Shown here one piece after another: positions 30,669-38,491 of a stretch of 39,940 nt of DNA. The DNA comes from a virus: the IMG/VR virus record IMGVR_UViG_3300043395_002914, positions 1 through 39,940 of that record; one strand, written 5' to 3'. Position 1 is the first letter of the stretch. The number at the start of each line of letters is the position of its first letter. The notes beneath the pieces were generated by a model, which worked only from the letters and a program-made list of their open reading frames with translations, did not search any database and had not been told where the DNA came from. The translations under genes were made by a program, and so were the position numbers.

Positions 30669-32695
30669 TTGACTCCTTTCCGTGCCTTTTCGAGTTCCGC
30701 TTTCAGATCGACAATCAGCCAGTTGCAAACCTCGTGCGCGGTGTCATCCCAGCAGGTGATGCCAAGCTGTCCGTCGTAGCCGGGGCATGTGTGGGTGAGC
30801 ATCAGCGCCCATAGCGCCACAAGCTCCAGAGGCTCGCACGTGGCCGCAAATTGCGGCACCATTTCGCGGTGGCTGGCCTTGTCCTGGAGCTTTAGTTTTT
30901 TCGGCTCCATGTTCAGCAGCTTTGCGCAGTCGCGGGCGATGTCGTCGGGCAGGCGGTCGGCAAGGGTGCGGACTGCGAGCCGGAATGGGACTGTGACGAT
31001 GGCCGCTGCGTGGTCGGGAGTGATTGCGCAGACAATCGCCGCCTGCACCCGTGCCACGATTTCTTTGCCCTCCGTTACTTTTTTGCGGCGTTCCTTCTCG
31101 CGGTCGTCGTGGCCGGTGTCGGGCTTTTCCTCCTTGATGAGCCCTTTGTCCTTGAGCAGCTTTTTTACGAGCGCCGTGGGGAGAATGCGGTAAATGCTGC
31201 CGGTCGCGGGAGATTGCGCGAAGATGAGGTCTTTCGTGGTGAAGCCGTTCACGAGCAAATCGGCGAGCGGCCGTTTTTTCGCGTCGAAGCTCAGCCGTGA
31301 AATGTATCCGCTGTCGGAAAGGTCGCAGTATTTCCAGTCGAGGTTATCGTAGCTGCCATACTGGCCAAGCCCGGCGGCTTTTGCCTGCGCGGCGGTCCAG
31401 ACGGTGCCGCCGTCCTTCCGGTGGTTCTCAGCATCGCGCTTGAATTGCTCCGCTGCCTTGTCTTTGAGGCATGACGGCTTGCCGCAAATGTCTCCGCGCT
31501 GGCCCGTGAAATCCTCCTGATTGCCGCTTCGGAACGGGCATTTCTCGCACGAAAGCGGCTTGCCTTCGGGTCCGGGCAAAGTGGCATCCTCGGGGTCAAA
31601 CTCCACGTTTTTCAGCTCGGCGGTGTATCGCTCGCGGATGACGTTGCTTGCCGTCTCGTCGGTCCAGCGGTCGCGGATGGCGTTCTCAATGGCTTTCTTC
31701 TGGCTGTCCTTGTCGAAAATGCCGGCCAGTTTGACCGCGACGGAAACGGAGAGCTGTTTTGAGTCGAGCGCCTCAATGGCGAGCTTTGGCAGCCCGGCCA
31801 GGCGCGCCCATGCGTAGGACTGGCTTTTGCCTCCAAGCGCAAACTTGTGGCCAAGGCTTTTCGACGGGTCGGCTTCGTTCCAATAACTCCAGCCGTGTTT
31901 TCTGCAAAGCCGGTCATAGTTGCGAATGCGCTCGCTCGGCGTCAGGTCGGTGCGCTGGCAGTTGTCCAGGTCGGCCAGCTCTGCGGCGAGTTCGCGGGAA
32001 ATCTGCCCGTAATCGCGCACCGGAACGGTAATCATCCCCAGGTGCAGCGCGACGCAACGGCGGGAATTGCCGCCCCAGGGAATATGCGTGAACTGCGCCG
32101 GAATCTTGTGCTCTGCGCGCTCGGAATCGCTAATGCGCCGGATGTTGAGCGGGTTGATGATTCCTTTCGTGCGGATGCTTTCCACAACGGCCGGCGGAAT
32201 GTCTTTGATGTGCAGCTCATGCCCGTTGTTGCGGGCGTTCTCGTAATCGTAAAAAAGCTGCGCGAGCGGGAACGCGTCGTTTGTCGTGACTGCGAGATCA
32301 AGCGGTTTTGGTGCAGGTGCCTGCACTTTGGCCGGCGTCGGTTTCGTTTGCGGCTTGGCCGCGGGTTTTGTGGTTTTCATGGTTTTTGGTTTGTTTGTTT
32401 TGCTGGTTGGTTTTTTGGTTTTCATAGAATCGTCCGCGGTGGCCGCGGGTTGATGCACGCCGGCGTTGATGCCTCCGGGTGTTAGTTCGCCATTGCCGGC
32501 GGCCCATGCATGAGCGGCCATGCTTTCGGCTTCGTCCGCTGTCTCCGCCTCCGCGGTGTATATCCACGCCACCGTTGGCGAGCGGCGCGCTTCTACTTGC
32601 TGCGTCACGTCAAAGGGCTCGCGTGAAATAATCGGCCGCTCATTGCGGCGGGCGGCAAACGTCGTGAGATAGGCAAGCCAGTGTCGTTTATTCAT
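30665..32695 (-). CDS. ParB-like (Spo0J/RepB type) DNA-binding protein with zinc module
   Basis: The protein has 676 residues from ATG 32695 (ATGA overlap). A Lys/Thr/Pro-rich linker (~90-130) precedes a ParB N-terminal domain around 150-250: IKDIPPAVVESIRTKGIINP, then HIPWGGNSRRCVALHLG. A helical DNA-binding part follows (DLTPSERIRNYDRLCRKHG, SQSYAWARLAGLPKLAIEAL). A Cys cluster near 383-410 (CEKCP, CGKPSC) should bind zinc. ParB folds are CTPases that slide on DNA, or regulators. No ParA partner is present here, so regulation or replication roles are more likely than partition. Confidence 0.75.
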   Translation of the reverse strand: MNKRHWLAYLTTFAARRNERPIISREPFDVTQQVEARRSPTVAWIYTAEAETADEAESMAAHAWAAGNGELTPGGINAGVHQPAATADDSMKTKKPTSKTNKPKTMKTTKPAAKPQTKPTPAKVQAPAPKPLDLAVTTNDAFPLAQLFYDYENARNNGHELHIKDIPPAVVESIRTKGIINPLNIRRISDSERAEHKIPAQFTHIPWGGNSRRCVALHLGMITVPVRDYGQISRELAAELADLDNCQRTDLTPSERIRNYDRLCRKHGWSYWNEADPSKSLGHKFALGGKSQSYAWARLAGLPKLAIEALDSKQLSVSVAVKLAGIFDKDSQKKAIENAIRDRWTDETASNVIRERYTAELKNVEFDPEDATLPGPEGKPLSCEKCPFRSGNQEDFTGQRGDICGKPSCLKDKAAEQFKRDAENHRKDGGTVWTAAQAKAAGLGQYGSYDNLDWKYCDLSDSGYISRLSFDAKKRPLADLLVNGFTTKDLIFAQSPATGSIYRILPTALVKKLLKDKGLIKEEKPDTGHDDREKERRKKVTEGKEIVARVQAAIVCAITPDHAAAIVTVPFRLAVRTLADRLPDDIARDCAKLLNMEPKKLKLQDKASHREMVPQFAATCEPLELVALWALMLTHTCPGYDGQLGITCWDDTAHEVCNWLIVDLKAELEKARKGVK

Positions 32696-32997
32696 GCTGC
32701 TTCCTCCCCGGTGCGGTCGTGCTGGTGAGTCCTGGCTTTCCGCGGGCATTCGCGGCCGTGCCAGTCCGGGTTTCCGTAGGCGCGTGGTGTTGCAATTCCT
32801 CCGTATAGCGCCGCCAGTTTTTTTGCCTCCGCCTCTCCGCCTTCCCATCGCTGGAATTTCTTTTCCACCCATTGCGCCGTTGCTCCTACTGCGAGCCATC
32901 GAGTCGGGCGAATCGGCGCGTCCGGGTTATCCGGCTGAATGCAGGCGGCGAGGGGCTCTGTCACGCACCAGGGGCCAAGCGGCGGCAAGTCTTTCAT
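32692..32997 (-). CDS. hypothetical protein, 101 aa
   Basis: ATG 32997 overlaps the upstream stop (ATGA). Trp-rich segments (PLGPWCVTEPLAACIQPD, QWVEKKFQRWEGGEAEAKKL) and a basic C-terminus (RECPRKARTHQHDRTG) suggest a small nucleic-acid-associated protein. No family is recognised. Confidence 0.6.
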   Translation of the reverse strand: MKDLPPLGPWCVTEPLAACIQPDNPDAPIRPTRWLAVGATAQWVEKKFQRWEGGEAEAKKLAALYGGIATPRAYGNPDWHGRECPRKARTHQHDRTGEEAA

Positions 32998-33584
32998 GGC
33001 TTGGGTGGGCGCGGGATATAGAACCATTGCCCGGTTAAGTTGAGAACGTAAGTTTCGTGGCCGTCAGGATAGCGGGCGCTTAGCTCCGGGTCCGTGTCCT
33101 GGTCGCGGTAAAGCTCAATGATTCCAGCGGCGTGATTTTCGCTTTCGCGAAACCAGTAAAAACCGGGGAAAATGGGGCGGCGATTGCTCCAGCATCGAAT
33201 GCCGGAACGGAACCTTAGCAAATTTGCCTCAATGGCTTCCTCGCGGCATTCGCTGTCCAGGGTGTCGAATGGCCCGGAAATTCTGGCCATGATTCCAAGC
33301 CATAGGTCATCGCTTGCGTTGTCGTCGCCAAGTATTCCCTGGCCCTGCTCCAGATCGCGCACGCGCTGCGCGTTTGCGATGACGGCCGCGCGCGTGGCAA
33401 TGCGCGCCTCCAGCAATTTGCGCGCGGTGAGCGTGAGCCATGCCGTATCCTCAATGCTGGTGAAACCGCTGCGCTCCTGTTCCTCCCGGATGGAGTCGAG
33501 CCGCCTTAGCGTTTTCTGTTCGTCCTCGGGCCTGAGCCATTCCATTTCCGTGCCAGGCACGCCAAAGGGTGCGGTGTCGCTCAT
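32994..33584 (-). CDS. hypothetical protein, 196 aa
   Basis: The start is at ATG 33584, overlapping the DHH gene stop. The helical N-terminal half (PEDEQKTLRRLDSIREEQER, LTLTARKLLEARIATRAAVI) is followed by a mixed domain with FPGFYWFRESENHAAGIIEL, then YVLNLTGQWFYIP. It lies directly after the DHH phosphoesterase. No family is recognised. Confidence 0.6.
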   Translation of the reverse strand: MSDTAPFGVPGTEMEWLRPEDEQKTLRRLDSIREEQERSGFTSIEDTAWLTLTARKLLEARIATRAAVIANAQRVRDLEQGQGILGDDNASDDLWLGIMARISGPFDTLDSECREEAIEANLLRFRSGIRCWSNRRPIFPGFYWFRESENHAAGIIELYRDQDTDPELSARYPDGHETYVLNLTGQWFYIPRPPKP

Positions 33585-34600
33585 ACGCTTTCCTCCGTGG
33601 TAAAGCCGGCCGCTTCCGGTTGTCCGCCGCCGCCGTTGGCGAGGGCGATGCGGAGGGCGGTATTGTCGCCCTTGCGGGAGCGGATGGAGTGAACCACGCG
33701 CACGACGCCGTTTAGAGTTGCGGACGGATAGAGCGGCTTGCGGTAGCGCACGACGGCCGCGGGCATCCCCTGGAATTTCTCCAGCAATGCGTGCGCGATT
33801 TCGCTTTGCCACACCGCACTCTCGACCGTCGGCAGCCATTCGAGCGTGCCAGTTTCCGCAGTGCGGTATGGCGCGAAGTAGGCGTTTTTGATGATGCTCT
33901 CGACGGCGGCTTGGCGGCAGCGCAGCGCGATGGTGCCCTCGCTAATCACATCGGCCCAGTCATCCTCCGGGCGGCACGGGTCGGCGTAGCTGGTGATGAT
34001 GTGGTCGAGGCTCTCAAACCATTCCCGCTCGCCCCATTTGTGCGGAATCAGGAACAGCCCTTCGTGCAATGCCTGGCACTGGAATTTTCGGGTGACGTCA
34101 TACGCCGGGTCTTTTTCATGCCGCCACAGATCGCGGTCTGCGATGAGTTGGAGCGGGTAGGGGATTTTTTTCGGCCAGCTCGCCGTGGCTTCCTGGGAGT
34201 AATTGCGGAAGTACGTCCATGCCAGCTCCACGCCGGCGAGCGCGCGGTTGAAGCGGTATCCGAAATCGCATTGCGTATCCGCGGCGAGCCACTCGCCGAC
34301 CGTGCCAAGCGCCGTTTCCACCGGGCCGGCGTGGTGGTCCAGGATCACCAATTCGCTGCACCGTTTGGCCAGGCCAAGCAGGCCGGCAGCGATTTCATCG
34401 GCTCCGTTGGTTTTGTGCGGCCATGAAAAATCCACGATGAAAACCCGCGAGCCCTGCGGGATTTCCGGGAATGGCTCGCCGTACTGCACGGAATGATATT
34501 CGGCGGCGTCGCCGAAAATTCGCCAGGCGCAATAGGCGCTGGCCACTCCGTCGTGGTCGCGGTGGAATAGAACGAGGATGTTTTTGTCGCTGGTGTTCAT
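33581..34600 (-). CDS. DHH family phosphoesterase
   Basis: The protein has 339 residues. The DHH fold is recognised by HRDHDGVAS (D15, D17), IVDFSW (D57) and the namesake LDHHAG (D88-H90), then a further Asp in ADRDLW. The C-terminal DHHA1 motif reads GGGGQPEAAGF, where the usual His of GGGH is Gln (Q327). The family hydrolyses short RNA, cyclic di-nucleotides or polyphosphate with Mn. The changed His may alter substrate handling. The gene is coupled to a 26-aa membrane miniprotein upstream. A role in nucleotide signalling or RNA turnover during infection is inference. Confidence 0.8.
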   Translation of the reverse strand: MNTSDKNILVLFHRDHDGVASAYCAWRIFGDAAEYHSVQYGEPFPEIPQGSRVFIVDFSWPHKTNGADEIAAGLLGLAKRCSELVILDHHAGPVETALGTVGEWLAADTQCDFGYRFNRALAGVELAWTYFRNYSQEATASWPKKIPYPLQLIADRDLWRHEKDPAYDVTRKFQCQALHEGLFLIPHKWGEREWFESLDHIITSYADPCRPEDDWADVISEGTIALRCRQAAVESIIKNAYFAPYRTAETGTLEWLPTVESAVWQSEIAHALLEKFQGMPAAVVRYRKPLYPSATLNGVVRVVHSIRSRKGDNTALRIALANGGGGQPEAAGFTTEESV

Positions 34601-34677
34601 TTGGCGCGGATGTAGGCAACTGCCAGTGCGGTGAATGCGGCCACGATGATGGCGGCGGCGATGGTTTTGGGTTTCAT
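34597..34677 (-). CDS. 26-aa membrane miniprotein coupled to the DHH gene
   Basis: The frame from ATG 34677-34675 to TGA 34597-34599 encodes 26 residues: a basic MKPK start, a hydrophobic span (TIAAAIIVAAFTALAVAYI) and an RAK end. Its stop overlaps the DHH start codon as ATGA, and it begins six bases after the previous stop, so it fills the gap exactly. The shape is that of a single-span membrane micropeptide. It may recruit or regulate a membrane step, or simply couple translation. Confidence 0.65.
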   Translation of the reverse strand: MKPKTIAAAIIVAAFTALAVAYIRAK

Positions 34678-34683
34678 GGGGAA

Positions 34684-35118
34684 TTAGGGGCGGATGGTAA
34701 TGCCTTTGCTTACGAGAATTTCGTGGAATTGCTCGCCGGTAATTCTGCCCGCAGCTCCAAACCTGTTTTTGTGAAGGAATACGTCCCCCCCTTCCATGTA
34801 TTCAAAAACCAGCGCCGCGCTCGCTTGCTCGTCTCTCTTTGCCGTTACCTGGACGGCAAAGTAATTTCCGGCCGTTAAAGCGTCGGCCGGCTTCCTGACA
34901 ATCATCATGAAGCCATCCACTTTTTTGATTAAGTATCCGTCGTCCGGGTCAAATCCGTATTTTTTTCCAAGGTCCTTCCAGAATTGAACAACGTCCTTTT
35001 CAAGTTCCTGGGTTTGGTTTGCGTGGTAGTTCAGGGCGACTTGTAGCGAGCGGTCCAGGGCCATTCTGCCGGATGTCAATTCGTCCAGCCGGTTGATTTC
35101 GTGTGCGTTGATTTTCAT
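34684..35118 (-). CDS. hypothetical protein, 144 aa
   Basis: ATG 35118 overlaps the previous stop (ATGA). The N-terminus is helical (MALDRSLQVALNYHANQTQE, then LEKDVVQFWKDLGKKYGF). It is followed by a strand-rich part (YLIKKVDGFMMIVRKPADAL, FAVQVTAKRDEQASAALVF) and a short helix. No family is recognised. Confidence 0.65.
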   Translation of the reverse strand: MKINAHEINRLDELTSGRMALDRSLQVALNYHANQTQELEKDVVQFWKDLGKKYGFDPDDGYLIKKVDGFMMIVRKPADALTAGNYFAVQVTAKRDEQASAALVFEYMEGGDVFLHKNRFGAAGRITGEQFHEILVSKGITIRP

Positions 35119-35309
35119 AGGTTTTCGATGGTTGGTTTTGTGCTGATTGCCGGTTCACGCGCCGGCCGCGTTTCGCGGATTTGCCGCAGAAATTCTTCAA
35201 ATGTTTGAGGGTGCGCGATGGAGCGCGCGACGCCGGCGGCCGCCCTTTCTTTTTGCTCGCGGTAGATCGCGCGGAGCATGGCAACGGTGATTGATAGTTG
35301 CGCCTTCAT
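35115..35309 (-). CDS. small helical protein, 64 aa
   Basis: Coupled at both ends by ATGA overlaps, directly after the helicase gene. Mostly helical and basic (ITVAMLRAIYREQKERAAAG, TFEEFLRQIRETRPAREPAI). No family is recognised; a helicase partner is possible from position only. Confidence 0.6.
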   Translation of the reverse strand: MKAQLSITVAMLRAIYREQKERAAAGVARSIAHPQTFEEFLRQIRETRPAREPAISTKPTIENL

Positions 35310-36922
35310 GCCTCGCCGCTCCCTTCTCCGTGTTTCGGGCCGCTATTGTCCGCGGCGTTTGCCTGGCGCTTTGCGGGGTTGTTTGAGTAAAGCTCCTTCG
35401 TCCATCCCTCAAACCAGCATTGCTCTCCGTGATACCAGCATTTTGCGTGGCCGGTGCTGCCGGCGCGCTGTTTGAGAATGTGAAGCTCTGCGTATTTGGC
35501 CGCGTCGTCCTTGTCGCAATCGCGCCAGCCTCCGCTATCGTTCGGCACCTGGCCGATTCGCTCCATGAGCTTGGCCTTTTGCGCGTCGGTCTTGGCGTAG
35601 TATCCGGGCCGGACGGGCGCTAAAACAACGTCGGCATCCTGTTCCAGTTGCCCGCACTCGCGCATATCCGACAACAGCGGCACGTGGCCCGGCCGGTCGT
35701 CCACGTCGCGGTTGAGCTGCGCGGCCACGATGAGCTTTACTTTGAACGCGCGCGCAATCGCCTTCAATCCGCGCGAGACTTCGGAGACTTCCTCCAGGCG
35801 GTTGCGCTTTGCCTTGTCGCTGCTGCTGGTGATTAGCTGCGCGTAGTCAATGACGATGACTTTCACGCCTAGCTGCTCCACCGCGTAGCGGCATTTGGTC
35901 GTGAGCTGCTGGATCGAGATTGCGGGCGTGTCGTCAATCCAGAGCTTGATTGGCTTCTGGCCGGAACTTTCCGGCGGCACGTATTCCGACAGCTTCACCA
36001 TTGCTTCATTGATCGCGCGGTCGAATGCCTCGCCTCTGGCCATGAATCCGTCAGCAAATCGCTTGATGCTGATGCCGGTGATTTGGGCAACAAGCCGGTC
36101 GCCAAGCAACGCCTCCGACATTTCCACGGAGAAAATTGCCACGGCCAGCGGGTTTGCGTGGTCCGGGTTTTTGCTCAACGAGTTCCACCGCGCCATGTGC
36201 AACGCCGCCTGGAATGCCAGCGCCGTTTTTCCCATGCTTGGCCGGGCGGCAATCAGCCAAAGTTCCTGATCCTGGATTCCGTCCGTCATGCGGTCGATGT
36301 CCGCAATCCCGATGCACCCGCCGGAAACGCGGCCGCGCATTTCACTCCGCTCCATGAGCCGGCGCATTCCGTCCTGGAGGATTTTGCGAATCGGCACGAA
36401 TTTGTTGGCGGAAGCGGCACCGGTCGCCGTGAGAACGCACGCGCGCTTTTGCAGTTCGTCGGCCAGGGCCGTGGCGTTTTCCGTCTCGCTATACGCGCGG
36501 GCGGCAATCTCGGTGCAGTCAATGATGATCTGCCGGGCCAGCCTTTTTTCTGTAACTATGTCGATGTAATACGCGGCATTCGCCGCGGTCGGCAAAAACG
36601 TGTAGAGCGATGTGAGAAAGCCCGCGCCGCCGATTCCATCGAGTTTCTCCCGGCTGCGTAGCGTGTCGGTGAGGGTGATGAAATCAACCAGCTTCTCCGC
36701 TTCAACCAACTCCACGATCAGCCGGTAAATGGTTTCGTGCGCGGGAATGTGGAAACAGTCCGGGGTGACGCCTTTTTCCTGACAGAGATTCAGCACGGGC
36801 CGGGGCGCGAGAAGGAGCGAGGAAAGAACGCCCTGCTCGGCTTCCGGGCTTTGCGGTAGCATGCGGTGAACGTCCGGCAGGTATCCGGCTTTGCGTGCGA
36901 GGTTGGCGGATGCTTCGGACAT
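35306..36922 (-). CDS. DnaB-type replicative helicase
   Basis: The protein has 538 residues from ATG 36922. The N-terminal DnaB domain (MLPQSPEAEQGVLSSLLLAP, then FHIPAHETIYRLIVELVEAE) is followed by a RecA-like motor. The motor has Walker A ARPSMGKTA (K232), a Walker B-like VIVIDYAQL (D359) and the downstream IVAAQLNRDVDDRPGHVP and LLSDMRECGQLEQDADVV motifs. It unwinds the fork 5' to 3' and is normally loaded by an initiator or loader. The replication initiator with internal iterons lies immediately upstream (stop 36925), so the two form a replication pair. The C-terminal extension (~480-538) is low complexity. Confidence 0.9.
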   Translation of the reverse strand: MSEASANLARKAGYLPDVHRMLPQSPEAEQGVLSSLLLAPRPVLNLCQEKGVTPDCFHIPAHETIYRLIVELVEAEKLVDFITLTDTLRSREKLDGIGGAGFLTSLYTFLPTAANAAYYIDIVTEKRLARQIIIDCTEIAARAYSETENATALADELQKRACVLTATGAASANKFVPIRKILQDGMRRLMERSEMRGRVSGGCIGIADIDRMTDGIQDQELWLIAARPSMGKTALAFQAALHMARWNSLSKNPDHANPLAVAIFSVEMSEALLGDRLVAQITGISIKRFADGFMARGEAFDRAINEAMVKLSEYVPPESSGQKPIKLWIDDTPAISIQQLTTKCRYAVEQLGVKVIVIDYAQLITSSSDKAKRNRLEEVSEVSRGLKAIARAFKVKLIVAAQLNRDVDDRPGHVPLLSDMRECGQLEQDADVVLAPVRPGYYAKTDAQKAKLMERIGQVPNDSGGWRDCDKDDAAKYAELHILKQRAGSTGHAKCWYHGEQCWFEGWTKELYSNNPAKRQANAADNSGPKHGEGSGEA

Positions 36923-36924
36923 GG

Positions 36925-38037
36925 CTAGGCGAGAAGTTGCTGACGGATGTGCTCGGGTAGCTCGGTCCACACGGCCGGGATTTCGGCGTGTGGCCAGCGT
37001 TTCACGGCGCGGGCTCGCCAGTCGTCCGCGGGCGGGGTGGTCATGCTGCCGCGACTGCCGGCGGTGCTGGTGTCCGCACTGCTGCCGTAACGGGCGAGGG
37101 CGATGTCGAACGCAATGGGGAGCTTTTCGGCGAGCTTCTCCATGTTGATGAGCCAGTCGTAGCGGAGGTCTTTCGGCGTATCTGCGCCGGCGTCGAGCCG
37201 GGCTTTGCGCATGGCTGCCAGGGCCGCCCATTTTTTTTCATCGGCCGGAATGACTCCGTGACTGACGTGCTCGATGAGCGAGCCAAAAGCGATGGTGCCG
37301 ATGTCGCGGTTGGCACCAAACAGCGTGCGAATGCGCAAGGCCGCCTCGGCAGCGAGTGCCGCCGGCTTCACCAACCCGCCCCCTTCTTTTTTTTCTGCCT
37401 TTTCCGTCAACGAAGTGACGGCATCCGCATTGTCCCCTTTGGGGACGATAGGGGTATCCTTCTCTTCTCTTACCTTCTCTTCTCTTTCTTTACTTGCTCC
37501 CACGTTCTCCCGACTTGTCGGGAGATTGTCGGGACATTCTCCAGTGTCGTGTAAGTCGCTCGAATCCTGCTTTGATTCGGGAGAAGTCGGGAGATTGTCG
37601 GGAGAAAGCCGGATGTTGTCGGGAGAGGATTCGCGCATCCAATTTATTTCCGGCGATGTCAGAACGGCAATCGATAGCTCGAAATCCTCGGCATTCATGC
37701 CCGTCATGTCGGCCATGTCCTCGGTCGTGTATGGGCCGTCCTCGTCGGCAAGGTAGCCTCGTGCGGCGCTTTTTGCAGCCAGTTGCGCGATGAGCACCCA
37801 ACAGGCAAATACCACCGCCTTTTTTTCGTTCCGCATAATTCGCCGAAAGCCTTTCCCGTCGTGCTTTGTCGGCAGCAAAACGAACGGCAGCCGTGCGAGC
37901 TTCCGGGTGTGGGAGTTTTCAAAGTGCTCTGGCCAGTCGATGATTGACCAAAGCGGCCGCTCCAGCGCAGGGCCGTGCCATTTCTTCGCCAGCCGGGCAA
38001 TCGCCGCGGCCGGGTTGTGCAGTGTGTTAGTGGCCAT
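36925..38037 (-). CDS. replication initiator with internal iterons
   Basis: The protein has 370 residues. The start ATG 38037 overlaps the upstream stop as TAATG. A winged-helix-like N-terminal part (~55-135: RRIMRNEKKAVVFACWVLIA, then TTEDMADMTGMNAEDFELSI) fits phage initiators that bind origin repeats. Residues ~138-178 are encoded by the iteron cluster and read as SPDNLPTSP-type repeats. An acidic/basic linker (EREEKVREEKDTP) and a helical C-terminal domain (EKKWAALAAMRKARLDAGAD), which could contact helicase, follow. Architecture and the adjacent DnaB gene parallel lambda O. Identity is by analogy. Confidence 0.7.
   Translation of the reverse strand: MATNTLHNPAAAIARLAKKWHGPALERPLWSIIDWPEHFENSHTRKLARLPFVLLPTKHDGKGFRRIMRNEKKAVVFACWVLIAQLAAKSAARGYLADEDGPYTTEDMADMTGMNAEDFELSIAVLTSPEINWMRESSPDNIRLSPDNLPTSPESKQDSSDLHDTGECPDNLPTSRENVGASKEREEKVREEKDTPIVPKGDNADAVTSLTEKAEKKEGGGLVKPAALAAEAALRIRTLFGANRDIGTIAFGSLIEHVSHGVIPADEKKWAALAAMRKARLDAGADTPKDLRYDWLINMEKLAEKLPIAFDIALARYGSSADTSTAGSRGSMTTPPADDWRARAVKRWPHAEIPAVWTELPEHIRQQLLA
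37505..37626. repeat. 11-bp iteron cluster, probable replication origin
   Basis: Perfect TTGTCGGGAGA copies lie at 37515-37525, 37595-37605 and 37616-37626. Near copies lie at 37526-37536 (TTGTCGGGACA), 37574-37584 and 37584-37594, and an inverted copy TTCTCCCGAC at 37505-37514. Spacing is mostly 11 bases, one helical turn, so copies share a face. A pyrimidine tract of CTTCTC/TTTC type (37457-37493) adjoins and could be the melting region. The cluster lies inside the initiator gene, as origins do in lambda O. Confidence 0.8.
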
Positions 38038-38480
38038 TAGAAGGAAACGAATGCTCTGGCGTCGCGAGGATGCTGCGGCCGCGGGCCGTGGTAGGACCAT
38101 GTGGCACCTTCGACGTGCCGGGCTTTGCAGACCTGTCCGGGGCGGAAGTGGTTCAGCGTTTGGGTGCCGTCGCTGTAGGTCGGCACCTTCAAGGTAAGGC
38201 AGCCCCCGCCGCCTTCTTTTTTTTCGGCCAAAACGATGTGCTGGTTTGTGACCTTGCGGACGATCCTCAGCTCGGCAATTTCTGGATCCGTGCAATCCTT
38301 TTCCTCCGCGCCGATTTTTTCCAAAATGGCCGCCAGTCCGGCATCGCTGTAAACGATTTCTGGAGTCCGTGTGAAGTGCAGGGGCATTGTCAGCGGTATG
38401 GTCCTGCGAAGCGTGGCAAGCAGCTCCGGCGGCACTCCCAGCGCGGCGGCGAGGTCTGATTCGGTGATGGGTGTATTCAT
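38037..38480 (-). CDS. hypothetical protein, HTH-like N-terminus, 147 aa
   Basis: The N-terminus (TESDLAAALGVPPELLATLR) looks like a helix-turn-helix, followed by a strand-rich part (VTNQHIVLAEKKEGGGGCLT, then FRPGQVCKARHVEGATWSYH). It lies between the HTH gene at 38492 and the initiator, and its stop overlaps the initiator start. No family is recognised. Confidence 0.6.
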   Translation of the reverse strand: MNTPITESDLAAALGVPPELLATLRRTIPLTMPLHFTRTPEIVYSDAGLAAILEKIGAEEKDCTDPEIAELRIVRKVTNQHIVLAEKKEGGGGCLTLKVPTYSDGTQTLNHFRPGQVCKARHVEGATWSYHGPRPQHPRDARAFVSF

Positions 38481-38491
38481 GTGTGCAAGTG

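Noticed and set aside
37505-37626. CRISPR array
   Set aside because: Repeats are only 11 bp, mostly back to back, without unique spacers, and lie inside a coding frame. Iterons explain them better.
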